From Piromyces finnis (taxonomy: Eukaryota; Neocallimastigomycota; Neocallimastigomycetes; Neocallimastigales; Neocallimastigaceae), in NCBI GenBank assembly GCA_002104945.1, contig MCFH01000034.1, positions 434,001 through 498,000 of the forward strand: a stretch of DNA of 64,000 nt, given 5' to 3'. The notes below the pieces were generated by a model. It was not told the origin of the DNA and did not search any database. It saw only the letters and a list, made by a program, of their open reading frames with translations. The position numbers were made by a program, and so were the translations under genes. Below, piece after piece: positions 1 to 12,292 of the stretch (position 1 is its first letter; each line of letters starts with the position of its first letter).

Positions 1-32
1 TAATAATGATTTATAAAGTATTTTAAAATACC

Positions 33-66
<34 letters not shown>

Positions 67-1276
67 CAGTATCATTATATATATAATATATAAATATATA
101 TTTTTGAAAAGTATTATAATATGAAGGATTTCGATAAAAGCATATATATATATATTTTAGATATCATCAAAAAGTTATATTTCTTTTGGGGTAGAAGAAA
201 AATGGAACTAAAAGAAAAGTAAATTTTAATTTTCTTTTAGGTCTAGTTAATATTTAAAAGTATTAAAATATCGAAAAAAAAAAAAGGACATTGTTCCTTC
301 CATAAAAAGTAATTACTATTTGAAATTAATAATAGTAAAAAATGAAAAAAAAAAATTTTTTTTTTTTTAGAATGAAAAAGGTCATAGTTGGAAAAAAAAA
401 AAAAAAAGATAAAATAATGAAAATAGGAAAAAAAAATATATTTTTATCATTGGACTTTTTTTTTTTTTTTGAAATGGGATTGTATCATGTATCATACCAT
501 CATTAAAGTTTTAAAATAAAAATAAAAAAGAAACAGAAAAGATATTAAAAGTTTATATATAAAAATGGAATTTTTTTTTTTTTTCCCTTCTCTTTGATGT
601 GAATGATAAATAACTTTTTTTTTTTTTTTCATTCATTAAATAACCCAATTGAGGAAGGGAATGGGATGGGAAAGGAAGAGGATAATGCATTTATTATTAT
701 AATATTTTTTTTTTTTTTTTTGTTTTTATTATTTTATGGTTTTTTTTTTTTTTTTTTTTTTTTCTATTTTTTCTTTTTAAAAAAAAAGAGAAAGAATAAA
801 AAAAATTCTATTGCTATTATTTTTATATAAACATTTTTTTTAAATAAACAATTTATAAATAAAATTATTTAACCCTAGTTTCTTTTCTTTTCTTTCCTTA
901 AATGTATAATAAAAAAAAAAAAAATTAATGCGTTTATATTTTATAATAGGAAATTATTTATTGATATCAAAAATATTTTCGCAGGTTTTTTTTTTTTTTT
1001 TTTTTTTTTTCCAATTTTCTTTCTTTTCCTAATTAGTGAAAAGTATATATACGTTTTCTTTCTTTTTTTTGGGTAAAATTTTTTTTTATATTTTTTTTAA
1101 TTAAAACTTTCATTCATTATATTAATTTCTTTTCTTTCTTTTTTTTTTTTATTACTAGAGGTAAAAAAAAATTATCTAGTTGGTAGTATGTAAATTTTAA
1201 AAATAAAATTAAAAAAAAAATAGGTAAAAACTTTTTTAATGTTATTTTTTTTCAATTTCTGGTGTGTTCATTGCAT
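1..1276. other. AT-rich gene-free flank
   Basis: No coding signal is visible. The stretch is built of poly-A and poly-T runs with short purine patches. The only open frame, near 603-830, is a translated homopolymer. It lies downstream of the minus-strand ADH gene and probably includes its 3' untranslated region. Confidence 0.6.
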
Positions 1277-3464
1277 TTATTGAGATAAGATGTTCTTTAA
1301 GTCATCAAGGGATGGCTTAACTGGGTTACAGGCGGTACCTTGGTCAGCTAAAGCCTTAGCAGCAATATCGTTAATAGCAGCGTTGAATTCTGGTTCAATG
1401 TCCTTGAATTGAGTTGGAACGTTACCGAGGGCAACAATCTTGTTAACTTGAGCAATTAAATAATCAACCTTAGCATCAACGGATTTGTCGTAGATATCTT
1501 CACCGACAGCAATAGCAATCTTATCAGCTAAAGTAGCATAGGCGTTCTTGGCGGTTTCATCCTTAGCATTGAACTTAATAACCTTTGGAAGAACAATAGC
1601 GTTAGCAACACCTGGGTGAATGTTACTGAAGCGAGAGGAAACAAAGTGAGATAAGGAGTGACTGATACCGAGGAAGGAGTTACCACTAGCCATACCAGCT
1701 AAAGTAGCAGCGTTGTGCATAACAGCACGACCTTCAATATCGTATTCCTTGTCAACAATACTGTTCTTGAAGTTGGAAATGATAGCAACAGCGGCCTTTT
1801 GAGCGTATGGAGCAGTGTAATCGTTACTGTGAACAGAAACAATACTTTCAATAGCCATGGCAAGAGCATTTAAGGAAGAGTTGACAGCAACTTCCTTTGG
1901 CATACCCATGGACATTTCTGGATCAGTAATGGCCATGTTTGGAGTTAAAGTGTAAGTAGAAATTAATTCAATACTACCATTGTCTAAAGTTAAACGAGCA
2001 AATGGAGTAACTTCATCACCAGTACAGGAAGTGGTTGGGATACAGACAAGAGACTTGACAACATCACCACGAATTAAGTTCTTGTGTAAACGTTCACGAA
2101 TTGAATCGAATGGACCAACTAATTGCTATTACAAATGGAATAGGATATATCATTAATAATTAGAATTAGAATTTCGGTGGTAAATTTTATTTTAATATCC
2201 GAATGATAATACTTTTTTTAATTAAACATTATATATAATTTAATACATACTTCAGCAGTAAGTTCTGGGTTTTCGTAGAAAATTCTAACTAACTGTTAAA
2301 ATTTGATAATCACATATCAATATATAAATATATATTAATTATTTTCGCTCCCTTTTATTAACACATAATTTAAAGTTTAAAAATATAGAGTATGCATACC
2401 TTAGCATAGTTCATAGCTGTACCACCACCAAGGGCAATGATAACATCTCTATTTTTTTTTTTAAAAAAAAAAAGATAATTTATATTATTTATTTAGAAAA
2501 ATAAATCATTTTTAAACAGCTATTTCATTTATTATTTATATGGGTGTATTTTTGCTTGCTCATTTTTTTTAATATATATCATTATATATCAAAATAGGTA
2601 TATTTATAATATTAAAAAAAACACTTACGGCCTATAATAATAAAATATACAATAATAAAAAATTAATAATCCTGTTATTAAATATTTAAACTATATTATA
2701 ATATTCGAATATTATTTTTTTTTATTGATAATTACTTGAAGATCTTAGCTTCAGCAAGACCATTTTGAAGATCGTTGACGGTTGGGTTCTTAACAACTTG
2801 ATCCTTATTTTTAAAAATGAAAATTTAAAATTTTTATAATATTAATTTTTATTTGTAATTTAAATAAATATAAATTGCTATTAAATTTATTGAAATAAAA
2901 TATAATATATTTACAAAGATAGAACTGTTGTTATTAAATTTAAATATAGAATTTTTTTTTTTTTTTTTTATTTGTTTGTTTTGTTTAATGTTATGATGTG
3001 TATATATCATTGAATTTTATTTCCAGTATTTTTAATATATGTCAAAATTTTGGTTGATATAACAAGGTTTTTATTAGTTTTTGGGAAACAAATATTAATA
3101 AATTATTTATGGATATAATATATATATAAAGAAAATATTAATATATATAATAATAATAATAATAATTGTTAATAAAATGAAGTTCATATATAAAAATTTC
3201 AATATTTCTTTAATAGATGATAATATTTTCATTATTCTATTTTTATTCTACTTTGTATTATCAATAAAATATTTAAACTTACGTAGCGAATCCCTTAGAT
3301 TCGCAAACCTTCTTGACACGGTGACTAACACCAAGCCAAGTTAAGTCACGATCGGTGACAATTAAAGCACGCTTGCAAACATCCTTTAAATCATTTAAAG
3401 CTTCGCTAACAATAGCTCTTTTGAAGTAAACACTTTCTGGAACACGGAACCAAAGCATAGACAT
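1277..3464 (-). CDS. AdhE-type iron alcohol dehydrogenase domain protein, divergent
   Basis: Seven exons, read downward: 3464-3283, 2924-2915, 2803-2736, 2631-2629, 2448-2400, 2292-2251, 2125-1277. They sum to 1203 nt, giving 400 aa. The protein aligns along its length with the C-terminal alcohol dehydrogenase half of bifunctional AdhE: the MLWFRVPESVYFKR start, KPDVIIALGGG near residues 87-97, PTTSCTGDEVTPF, and the C-terminal CNP. The aldehyde dehydrogenase half is absent. In the family this domain reduces acetaldehyde to ethanol with NADH and a divalent metal. Here the metal-site Asp is N204 and the first His is M208. H274 and H288 keep the usual 14-residue spacing, but HPG replaces PHG. 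The cofactor loop reads GGGTAMN rather than the family GGGSxxD. Reduced or altered catalysis is inferred. Two exons are only 10 and 3 nt long. Fold assignment is firm; activity is uncertain. Confidence 0.9.
2629..2631 (-). other. Putative 3-nt microexon (GCC) of the ADH gene
   Basis: The minus strand reads TTATTATAG, GCC, GTAAGTGT: a three-base exon between a good acceptor and a full-consensus donor. Joining AA (end of exon 3), GCC and AGATGTT gives AAG CCA GAT GTT, i.e. K-P-D-V, the conserved KPDVIIALGGG motif of AdhE. Skipping it stays in frame but loses the proline. Confidence 0.75.
2915..2924 (-). other. 10-nt microexon of the ADH gene
   Basis: The exon TTCTATCTTT sits between an AACAG acceptor and a GTAAAT donor. 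Without it exon 1 (phase 2) and exon 3 cannot be joined in frame. With it the reading is GFATSIFDQVVKNPTV, which matches the length and pattern of the AdhE family between the first strand-helix unit and the NPT motif. Confidence 0.85.
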
Positions 3465-4765
3465 ATTGGATAAAGTTGAAGTTATTTAATGAAAGTAATT
3501 AAAAAATATATATATAAATAAATTAAATATATTTAATTTATTTTCAAAAATTTTACAATAATTTCCTTTATTTTTTATAAAAAAAAATTGAGTGTAAAGA
3601 ATATTAAACCATAGAAATTTTCTTTTCTTTTATATCTTTTTTTTTTTTTTTATCAATAAAAATTCTGTAAAAAAAATACTATTGTACATATATTATAATA
3701 TAATGTAATATATTGTATATTAATTCATTAATCCGTAAATATTTTAAATATTTTAGTATTCTAGTTTCACTAAACCTAAATAATTAAACAATTAATATAA
3801 TACAATATATTATAATATATCGAATAATTGAAATTTATTGAATGAATTTTATGTATTTTTTTTATTATATTAATGTAACAAAAAATAATAAAGCCACATA
3901 TAATGTACTATTCAACATATTAATGTAATTGTAATGTAAATTTTTGATTTTTTATTAGATTATTGGTAAGGATTTATTTATTTTTAAGGAGAAAATATTT
4001 GCTGAAAAAGTATATTTTTAAAAGATTAACAATATATTGTAATATAAATAATTGTATTTTGTCTATTTAATTTTAATATATTAAAATATATTATTAAAAT
4101 TAATTTAATTGTTAAACTTTAAAGAAGCAGAAATAAAAAAAAAAGAGCTTTGAAATGTAAAAAAGAAAAAGAAGGAATTAAAAAGTATTATATAACTATA
4201 AATTCTAGTAAAAGAAAATGAAAAGAAAAAAAGAAAATAAGCATTAGATGATACAAATATTCTTTATAACGTTTTCATAAAAAAAAAATAAAGATTTTTA
4301 GTCATTGAAAATATTAATTTTTTTAATTTTTCCATATTTATCCATTTTATTTTTAATTAAAAAGAATTTAGGAAAAGCACTACACAGAATATTTCGTCGA
4401 GTTTATATAGTACTGAACACTTGTTAATCTTTCTCTTTTTTTTTTTTTTTTTTTAAAAAAAATTGAACATGCTTAAAATTAAGCTATTTAAACAGTATTG
4501 GATTATTTTATCATGTCCTTTTATATATATATATATTATTCTTTTTATTTTATTTATATTTTATTTATTTAATTGATTTATTTATTTATTACTATTTTTT
4601 TAATAGATGTTATATGAAAATTGATTTTTTAATTACATGATTAAAATTAGAATGATATGAAAAATCTAAATCTAAATTATTCAATAAATATTATTTATAT
4701 ATTATTATTTTTAATAGTATTATTAATTACTATGACTCTTTAATCCTATTTAGATGGATAAAAAA
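3465..4765. other. Intergenic, upstream of ADH and downstream of TTLL12
   Basis: No gene is seen. It contains several TATAATATATT-like palindromes (for example around 3700-3830 and 4020-4100) and a slightly less AT-rich patch near 4370-4430. The ADH promoter must lie here, but no specific element is recognisable. Confidence 0.5.
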
Positions 4766-7700
4766 TTAAAGTTGAACAAAAGCATTCTTGGAATCCTCAA
4801 CATTACCAAGAACACCGTTAGTAACTCTGCAAATAACCTTGGATAAGAAATCTATTGTTGAAAAAAAAAAATAAATAGTTTAGTTGTTTTACATTATTAA
4901 TTGCTTATATAATATTTTATAGTATTCTTTATTAGAAAATGTTAGGATGAAATAAAATTATACCTTTATCGTAGTTAACAATATGTTCACCGTCTGGCAT
5001 ATATTCAACATTAACAATATATGGTGAAAGATCATCATAAATTTCTACATCTACAGCAAATAAACTGAAGAAGGAAGGTAAGGATAAACAAATTTCTGAA
5101 AAACCTAATGGTTCGGAAGATGACATGGCAGCAGAGAAAACAGCTAATAAAAAAAAATTTTTTTTTTTGTTATAATTATAGGTAAAAGAATTTTATTTAA
5201 AAAAAAAAAAAAATTAATATAAAATATTAATTAAATTACTCTATTTTTTTTATATTCATTCTTTATAATAAATATTATATCAATTACCTTTAATATTCTT
5301 GTAGATTTTATCTTTAATATCATTCCATTTACAGTTGTATTGTTTTTCAATGTAATTTTCTAATTTGGTATGATGAATGTATGGAACACGATTAATATTC
5401 ATATTAGTTTCATCAGCCTTTGTGGTTTCTCTTAATTGTTTATACTTTACAAAATGAATTTCTTTTTTGTAAATATTGGATAACTTATCACTCCAGAATT
5501 CCTTTGCGAGGTAGACAATGTAGTTTTGATCATACATGTATAAAGATAATCCATCCATGGTAGAATTTAATAAAGCATAGAAACGAAGTTGGAATTTAAC
5601 ATTATTGTTGTAAAGTAATGGTTTTTTACCATTGTTAAAACGTTCAATAATCATATTTAATTTGGTATCATGTTGACGAATAATTTTTGGTAAAGAATCA
5701 GTGATAATCCATTGACTTGGCTTTGAACTACCATTATTACCGAAAATTGGTTTTAATATCCAAAAGTTATTGTTTTCAATGGTTTTAACCTTTGAATCAT
5801 CCTTATTGTTCTTTTTTTCTTCTTCAATCTTTTTAGCATTAGCTAAATAACTACCAACAAATTCAGTCATTTCAGTAGTCATGTCATAACTTTCACATTG
5901 AATATCATTGTTATTACCATAAACTTTACTTAACATTAATTTTAAATAAAGAGGATTGGTGATACATAATTGATTTGGGAAACGACTTAACTTTTGGTTA
6001 TTCTTAAATTGTTCAACTTCACCGAAAATCCAAATAACTTCAGCTTCATTAATATCATCAACAAATTCAATATTACCACACTTTAAATTGTTATTAATGG
6101 AGATTAAATCGGTATAAATCTTAATTTTTGGAATTTCCATAGTTGGCTTTTCTAATGGATCAACAACATCTGGTGTTTTTAATTCAATGTCTTTATCACC
6201 TTTTTTGTCTTTCCATTCCTATAGGATAAATAGCATTTTTTTAGATATTATATAAATTAAATTGGAATCAGGCATTTATATTCTTGAATTATTTTTTGCT
6301 ATTACTAATAATTTTATTTCTTTTTTTGGAAATATAATTTTTACCTTTGCACTTTCAATTAAATCTGAACATTCATTTGTCATTGCATCTAATGGCTTAT
6401 CAACAAAAGACATTAAGTAAGCCTTCTTTTCATGTTCCTTTAAATCTGTTATTTAAATAGGCATAAAATAGAGTTAGCAAACATTTTAAAAATTACCTAT
6501 AAAATCAATAGATAATTTTTTTAGAAAAGAAAAAATATTTACCAACTGGTAATTTATTTCTAGTAATAACTTCGTTAGATTTAATATCTTTTATTGGATA
6601 GAAAAGTGAATATTCAACATTTTCTTTACCATTGTTAAAAATGAATGGAATACAGACAACATTTGGTTCGTTGGAATGTTGAATAGCATTACCAACTTCA
6701 TCAAAGAAGTACCAAGAAATAATATTTTCTTCTTCACCATCTGTTAAAACAGTATATTGATAGACATTAATGTATTTCCACATATCATATTTAACAATTC
6801 TGTTAATTCTTTGTTTAACAGTTGGTTCATTGCTCTTCTTTTCATCTTTTTCTTTAACTTCTGTTGGCATTTGAGAAGCAATAGTATTCTTTAAACCTTC
6901 CATAACATCACTATTATATTCTTCTTCAGTAGTTAATTCATCAATAGCATTAATAACTTCATAACTATGTCTTTCGAGAGCATCTTTTGCTCTTTCTGAA
7001 TTAACATTTGCTTGTTGACAAACTAACTTTATTAATTCTTCTTTCATTTGTTTTTCACTTTCATCTTCTTCAATAACTTCTTCTTCGTTGTAATTAATGT
7101 TAAATAAACCTTCCATTCTTTTTAATAAACCAGAAGTATTTAAAAGTTCTCCAGCAGCATTTTCTGGATTAGTTGTCCATGAATGATCGATAAGAAAGAC
7201 ATCACTTTTTTTTTTTTTATAAAAATAATTATATTTTTAAAATGTATTTATATAATATAATGTTTCATTATTAATTATCATTCTAGTTTAAAAAAAATAT
7301 ATATATTTAATGAAATTTGATAAACCATTGCTTACCTATTAGTATTTAAATTACAACCATCCTTTAAATGTAAACTTCTAACTTTACTTTCATCAACACG
7401 AATTTCAAAAAAGTCACCTTTTTGGATAAAGATATATATTAAATAATAATGCAAAAGGGTTGTTAATGAATAATATATAAAAAAAAAAAAGCTTTTTTTT
7501 TTAAAAAAAACATTTCAATAGTATTAACTATGATAAATTATTGTTATATGATAATATTAAATATTTTGTTTTCCGTTATTATTATTATTATTTAAATAGG
7601 TAGGTCTTCATTTTTAAGATGTTCATGTAAATATCAATTATACAAAATTTACAAAAGTAATTATAATCTCCAAAACTAGTTGAATGGGTGATAATATGTA

Positions 7701-7891
7701 TAATCTTATCCACAATCATAATATATAGATAGATAAAAATTATTATAGAGTCTAATTAAAAAATAATTACCACTGTTGAAAGTTTGATTCTTTAATTTAT
7801 TATATAAATTTTCCCAAAGGGATTCGGGAACAGATTGCAATTGATGCTTATGAAAATTAATAAATTGGTTAACCTCGTCACTGACAGTCAT
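4766..7891 (-). CDS. TTLL12: Tubulin-tyrosine-ligase-like protein 12 homologue with inserted UBA-like segment
   Basis: Seven exons, read downward: 7891-7771, 7417-7336, 7204-6543, 6445-6345, 6218-5288, 5143-4964, 4851-4766; 2163 nt, 720 aa. The N-terminus (residues 1-95) has TTLL12's helical FxxxH...VPESLWENLYNKL pattern and ends in the FLIDHSWT motif. Residues 161-320 carry the SWYFFDEVGNAIQHS segment. The C-terminal half is the TTL/ATP-grasp-like domain with WILKP at 475-479. Human TTLL12 is regarded as lacking ligase activity. Here the terminal metal-site region reads VEYMPDGEH instead of VNFNPDCER, so the acidic/Asn ligands are not kept, in line with a pseudo-ligase. Residues 124-160 resemble the UBA helix bundle of NAC-alpha/HYPK and look like an insertion. 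Roles suggested for TTLL12 in tubulin and histone modification are not tested here. Confidence 0.88.
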
Positions 7892-9097
7892 GGATTTCTT
7901 ATATATATATTTTGATTAAATAAAAAAAAAAAGTAATTCTTTTTTAATTTTTTGTAGAAATTATTGTATAACTATTATATTTTGCTTCAGATATTTGTAG
8001 ATTTATAGATATTAAAGTCATCTATTAGTGTAATTACCTGACAATACAAATATTAGAATATAAAAAAAAAAAAAAAAGACTTTACACCAATTATTTATTT
8101 TTTTTTTTTTTCTTTTAATGGTTCAACTTCTTAATGAATTTTATATATTACCCAAATATAATTGATTATATTGTATTATATTATTAGATTAAATTTTATT
8201 TTAAATTAAATAGAAAACTAAAGATTTTTTATTTATTTTCCAAATCATAATAGATTATCCACTAAAATAGACTTTTCATCATCACCTACTAAAAAAAGGA
8301 AACTACATACAAGAGAATAAAACAACATACTTAATAACAACACATTTTCAATGTATACACACAATGAAAAAAAAAAAAAAAAGAATTCTTACTAAAACAC
8401 TCTTTTTTTTTTTTTTTCAATTGTTCAAATACATTAAACTACGTACTTAACCTCTACATAATTTATACAGAATGTATTTTTAAAAATTAATTAAAAAAGA
8501 TTTTTAAATTAATAGTTTTTTTTTTAAAAAAAAAGAATATTAAAATTTTTAAAAATTGTTCAAAATTTAAAAAAGTGTTAAATTCTGTCATTCAGTATGA
8601 AATAATAATATAATGAGAATATACATTAAATAACTTGTTTTTTATTTATAATTAAAAAAGTAGTAAATATAAATATATTGTATACAACTATTTGTATTAA
8701 TAGTGAAAATTGTAATTTACAAAAAAAAAAAACTCAATTTCATAATACATTTCTATTATTACAAAAGTTTTTTTCTTAAGCTTAATCACAATATACATAA
8801 TAAATATAGTATTATACCCATTATATATATATAAATAAAGTCATTATTTCACAATTTCCTGGTATTTAATAATAATATAATACAATGATATTAAAATTAA
8901 TCTTATTTTAAAAAAGAGAGTAATAATTCCACCAAAAACAAATACTCTTTTTTTTTTTTTTTTTTCCCTTTCATATTAAATAATAAATATATTTCAACTT
9001 AATATTTAATACCTCTGAAAAAAAAAAAAAAAAAAAAAAAAAGGTATAATTTTCATATTTACTTTTTTTCCCCTTAATTATTAGATAGAACATCAAC
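7892..9097. other. Divergent intergenic region TTLL12 / ERCC8
   Basis: No gene is seen. This is the shared upstream region of two divergently transcribed genes and is dominated by A and T tracts. A 24-nt poly-A run and then a T-rich tract stand just before the ERCC8 start. Confidence 0.5.
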
Positions 9098-12000
9098 ATG
9101 GGAAGAAGGAAAAAAACCGAACCGAAATTAAAGCAAGTTAAAAAAGAAATTGAGGAAATTGAATTAAAACCTGTTAAAACTGAAGATGACTGGGAAGTAG
9201 ATTTAAACATTATTAATAATTATATTAATTCATTTGAAGGTAGTTCTAGTTATAATAAAGAAATTAAAAAAGAATTAGAAAACGTAGAGAAAGGATTAGA
9301 AAAAGAATTAAATATTACTACTAATTCCGATAATTTAATTGAATTAAAACCGGTTAAAACTGAAAATGACTGGGAAGTAGATCTAAACATTATTAATAAT
9401 CATATTAATTCATTTGAAGGTAGTTCCAGTTATAGTAGAGAAATTAGAAAAGAATTAGAAAATGTAGAGAAAGGATTAGAAAAAGAATCAGATATTACTA
9501 CAAATTCCGATAATTTAAATGAAAAACCGGAATATTTCCAAGAACAAATTCTAAAAAAAGAAGAAGATATTGTTGTTAATTTACCACTCCTCAATAAAAA
9601 ACATTTTAACTATATATTAAACAACTATGAAATTGGAAAATGGTTTCCAGATAAAATGAAAAAAAAGTACATTTCAAATCGTTACAGAGAAATTGGTTTA
9701 AGTAGAAATGTAGAAATTAGACATCATCATAGAGGACCTGTTAACGCTCTATCTATTGACACTATTGAGAATAAATAGTAAGTATAAAGTGTTTATTTTT
9801 AAATTTAAAAAAAAAAAAAAAAGAGTAATGTCAAAATTCAAAATGTATTTGTATTTATAATAATATTATAAAAATTTCTTTGTAAAAATTTTTTTAAAAA
9901 AAAAATAAAAGTTATATATTTTCTTTTGAATTATAACACACAGAAAATAATATTAATAAATAAATATATATAAATTATTATATAATTATATAATGATATT
10001 ATATACACATTTTAATTTTATTATAATATAAATTTCTTATTCCCAAAGTATGTTGTCAGTAGGGATTGATTCAAATATTTTATTATATAACTTGGAAGAT
10101 ATTCAAAATGAAAATCCTAATAATACAAACAGCCTCTATAACAATTCAAAAATAATAAAGCCAATGGCCACAGGAAATAATGATGATAAGCATAAATATT
10201 CAATTACAAATATATGTTGGTATCCAGTTGATAATGGTATGTTTACTACTTCATCAATGGATCATTCATTAAAAGTTTGGGACACTAATACAATGAGAGT
10301 AATTTTTTTTTTTGAAACTTTGTACTATATTTTTTTTAAAAAAAAAAATACATATAATATTTCAAAATATATGTTATTTTTAAATTAATATTAAATTTTG
10401 TAAATATAAAATAGTCGATTTTTAAATTCAAATTTGATTGTCCAGTTTTTAACCATGCATTTTCACCAATTGCACATTCACATACCTTAATTGCAAGTAC
10501 GAAAAAAAATATGTATATTTCTTAATTTGATTATTTATGCTTTTTTTTTCTTATTTTTATAAAATATAAAAATAATTAATATAATTATTTAATAGCTGGA
10601 ACAAAATCATCCTATGTTACACTCTGTGATTTAAGAAGTGGTTCCCAATCTCATATTCTTATAGGTATTTATTTCTTTTTAAAGAAAAATAAGAAAAAAT
10701 ATATAATACCTTCAGTTTCCAAATAAAATGAAATGTTATTATGTAATAAAATATAAATTCAACTTTTGATAATTATTTTTCTTTTAGGGCATAAAAATCC
10801 TGTTATTAGTTTGGATTGGTCTCCATGTAATGAATATTTATTAGCATCTGGAGGGTAAAGAAATACAGAATATATATACTCCTCTAAATAATTTATTTAA
10901 ATAAATATAAAATTATATATATACATATATATAGTGGTGATCATTCCATAAGATTATGGGATATTCGTAAGCCGAAATCTTGTTTATCATCCTTATGCCA
11001 GTATAATTCAGGTAATAATAAAATAATAACAAATATATTTTTACTATTTATATTATTATTATAAATCTTTTTATATAAAATAAATGGCAATAATAAATCC
11101 TAGAATTGAAATGAATGTAAAATAGTAAAATTTAAAAAAAAATTATATAATTAACAACAACAACAACAACAACGGCAACAGCAACAACACATTGTTTATT
11201 TGTTTGTTTTTACTTTATTTTTTAAAACAATAAATCTTATTTCTATATAATTAATATATATATATATTTACCTTTCGAAATTTAAAATCAGTAATCAAAA
11301 ACTTTAAAAATTTTAAAAGTTTAAACTTTATTATATTTTATTTTATTTCAATGTCGAAATTTTTTTATTTTATACTTCAATACTGAAATTGTTATTATTT
11401 CAAATAATTTATAAAGGAGGAGGAAAACTTAACGATGTTACTGCACATAACGGTACTATTAATGGATTAAAGTTTTTATCCAATGGATCGCATATTATAA
11501 GTTTTGGATGTGATTGTAAAATACATCTGTGGAATATTAGCGACCCAGTGAAAATGAATACAATGGTAAATACTTTATACATACTAAAAAACAATTTAAT
11601 AAAATTTAAATCGTCATTTTTTTTTTTATATTTAAATATTCTAATCATTTATATATATTATGGAATTGAATTTTAAATCTGTCTATCCCATATATACCAT
11701 TTTTATATTATTTTTCAATTAACATAATAATTTTAATTAATCCTAAAAATACAATAATGATCTTCATAAAGTTGGATTATGGTGATATGCTTGTTAATCA
11801 TACAGAAAAGGCCATTTTTCCCGCTATAAATAATGTAAATGAATGTCAACCCTATTTATTCCAACCATCTGAAAATAATGATATATTAATGTATGATGTA
11901 TACAGTGCCAATTATATTAAATCATTAAAGGGGCATTTTAAAGGTGTTAATTGTGTTGTTATTAGAAATGGTTTTCAGGTAATTTTAAGATAGATTATTT

Positions 12001-12292
12001 ATAAATAGTATAATTTCAAAAGTTTTTTTTTTTTTTAAAAAAATTTTAATTATCCTCTAATGTTTAATAAAGGAATTATATTCATGTGGTAATGATGCTG
12101 AAATTATTAAATGGTTACCAATTGAAGTAAAAAACGCAAATACTGATGGTCAAGACGAAGAAGAAGAGGTAATTCATTATTGAAAATAAAAAAGAAATTT
12201 ATTATTATAAAGTTATTAAATCTTTTTTTTTCTAACCTTTAAATTTTTATTAGAATAACTGGAGTGATAATGAAGATGATCTATTATTTTGA
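9098..12292 (+). CDS. ERCC8: CSA/ERCC8-like WD40 protein with duplicated N-terminal extension
   Basis: Ten exons: 9098-9777, 10049-10298, 10415-10496, 10596-10664, 10788-10854, 10935-11011, 11417-11565, 11772-11978, 12073-12168, 12254-12292; 1716 nt, 571 aa. From about residue 215 onward it follows human CSA motif by motif: MFTTSSMDHSLKVWDTNTM, VTLCDLRSGS..HIL, HNGTINGLKFLSNG, SLKGHFKGVNC, FQELYSCGND, and an acidic NNWSDNEDD tail. CSA is the WD40 substrate receptor of a DDB1-CUL4 ubiquitin ligase in transcription-coupled repair; conserved WD repeats suggest the same role. Residues 1-210 have no counterpart in CSA and contain two 60-aa tandem copies (22-81 and 82-141). The start at 9098 opens the long exon; no later Met gives a better fit. 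Confidence 0.93.
9161..9520 (+). repeat. Two 180-bp in-frame tandem copies in ERCC8 exon 1
   Basis: Copy 1 is 9161-9340 and copy 2 is 9341-9520. Both begin GAATTAAAAC and encode ELKPVKTE(D/N)DWEVDLN...TTNSDNL. The copies have the same length and differ by scattered substitutions, so the duplication is fairly recent. Confidence 0.95.

Noticed and set aside
603-830. 75-codon Phe-rich frame
   Set aside because: Pure translation of poly-T runs; no biological composition.
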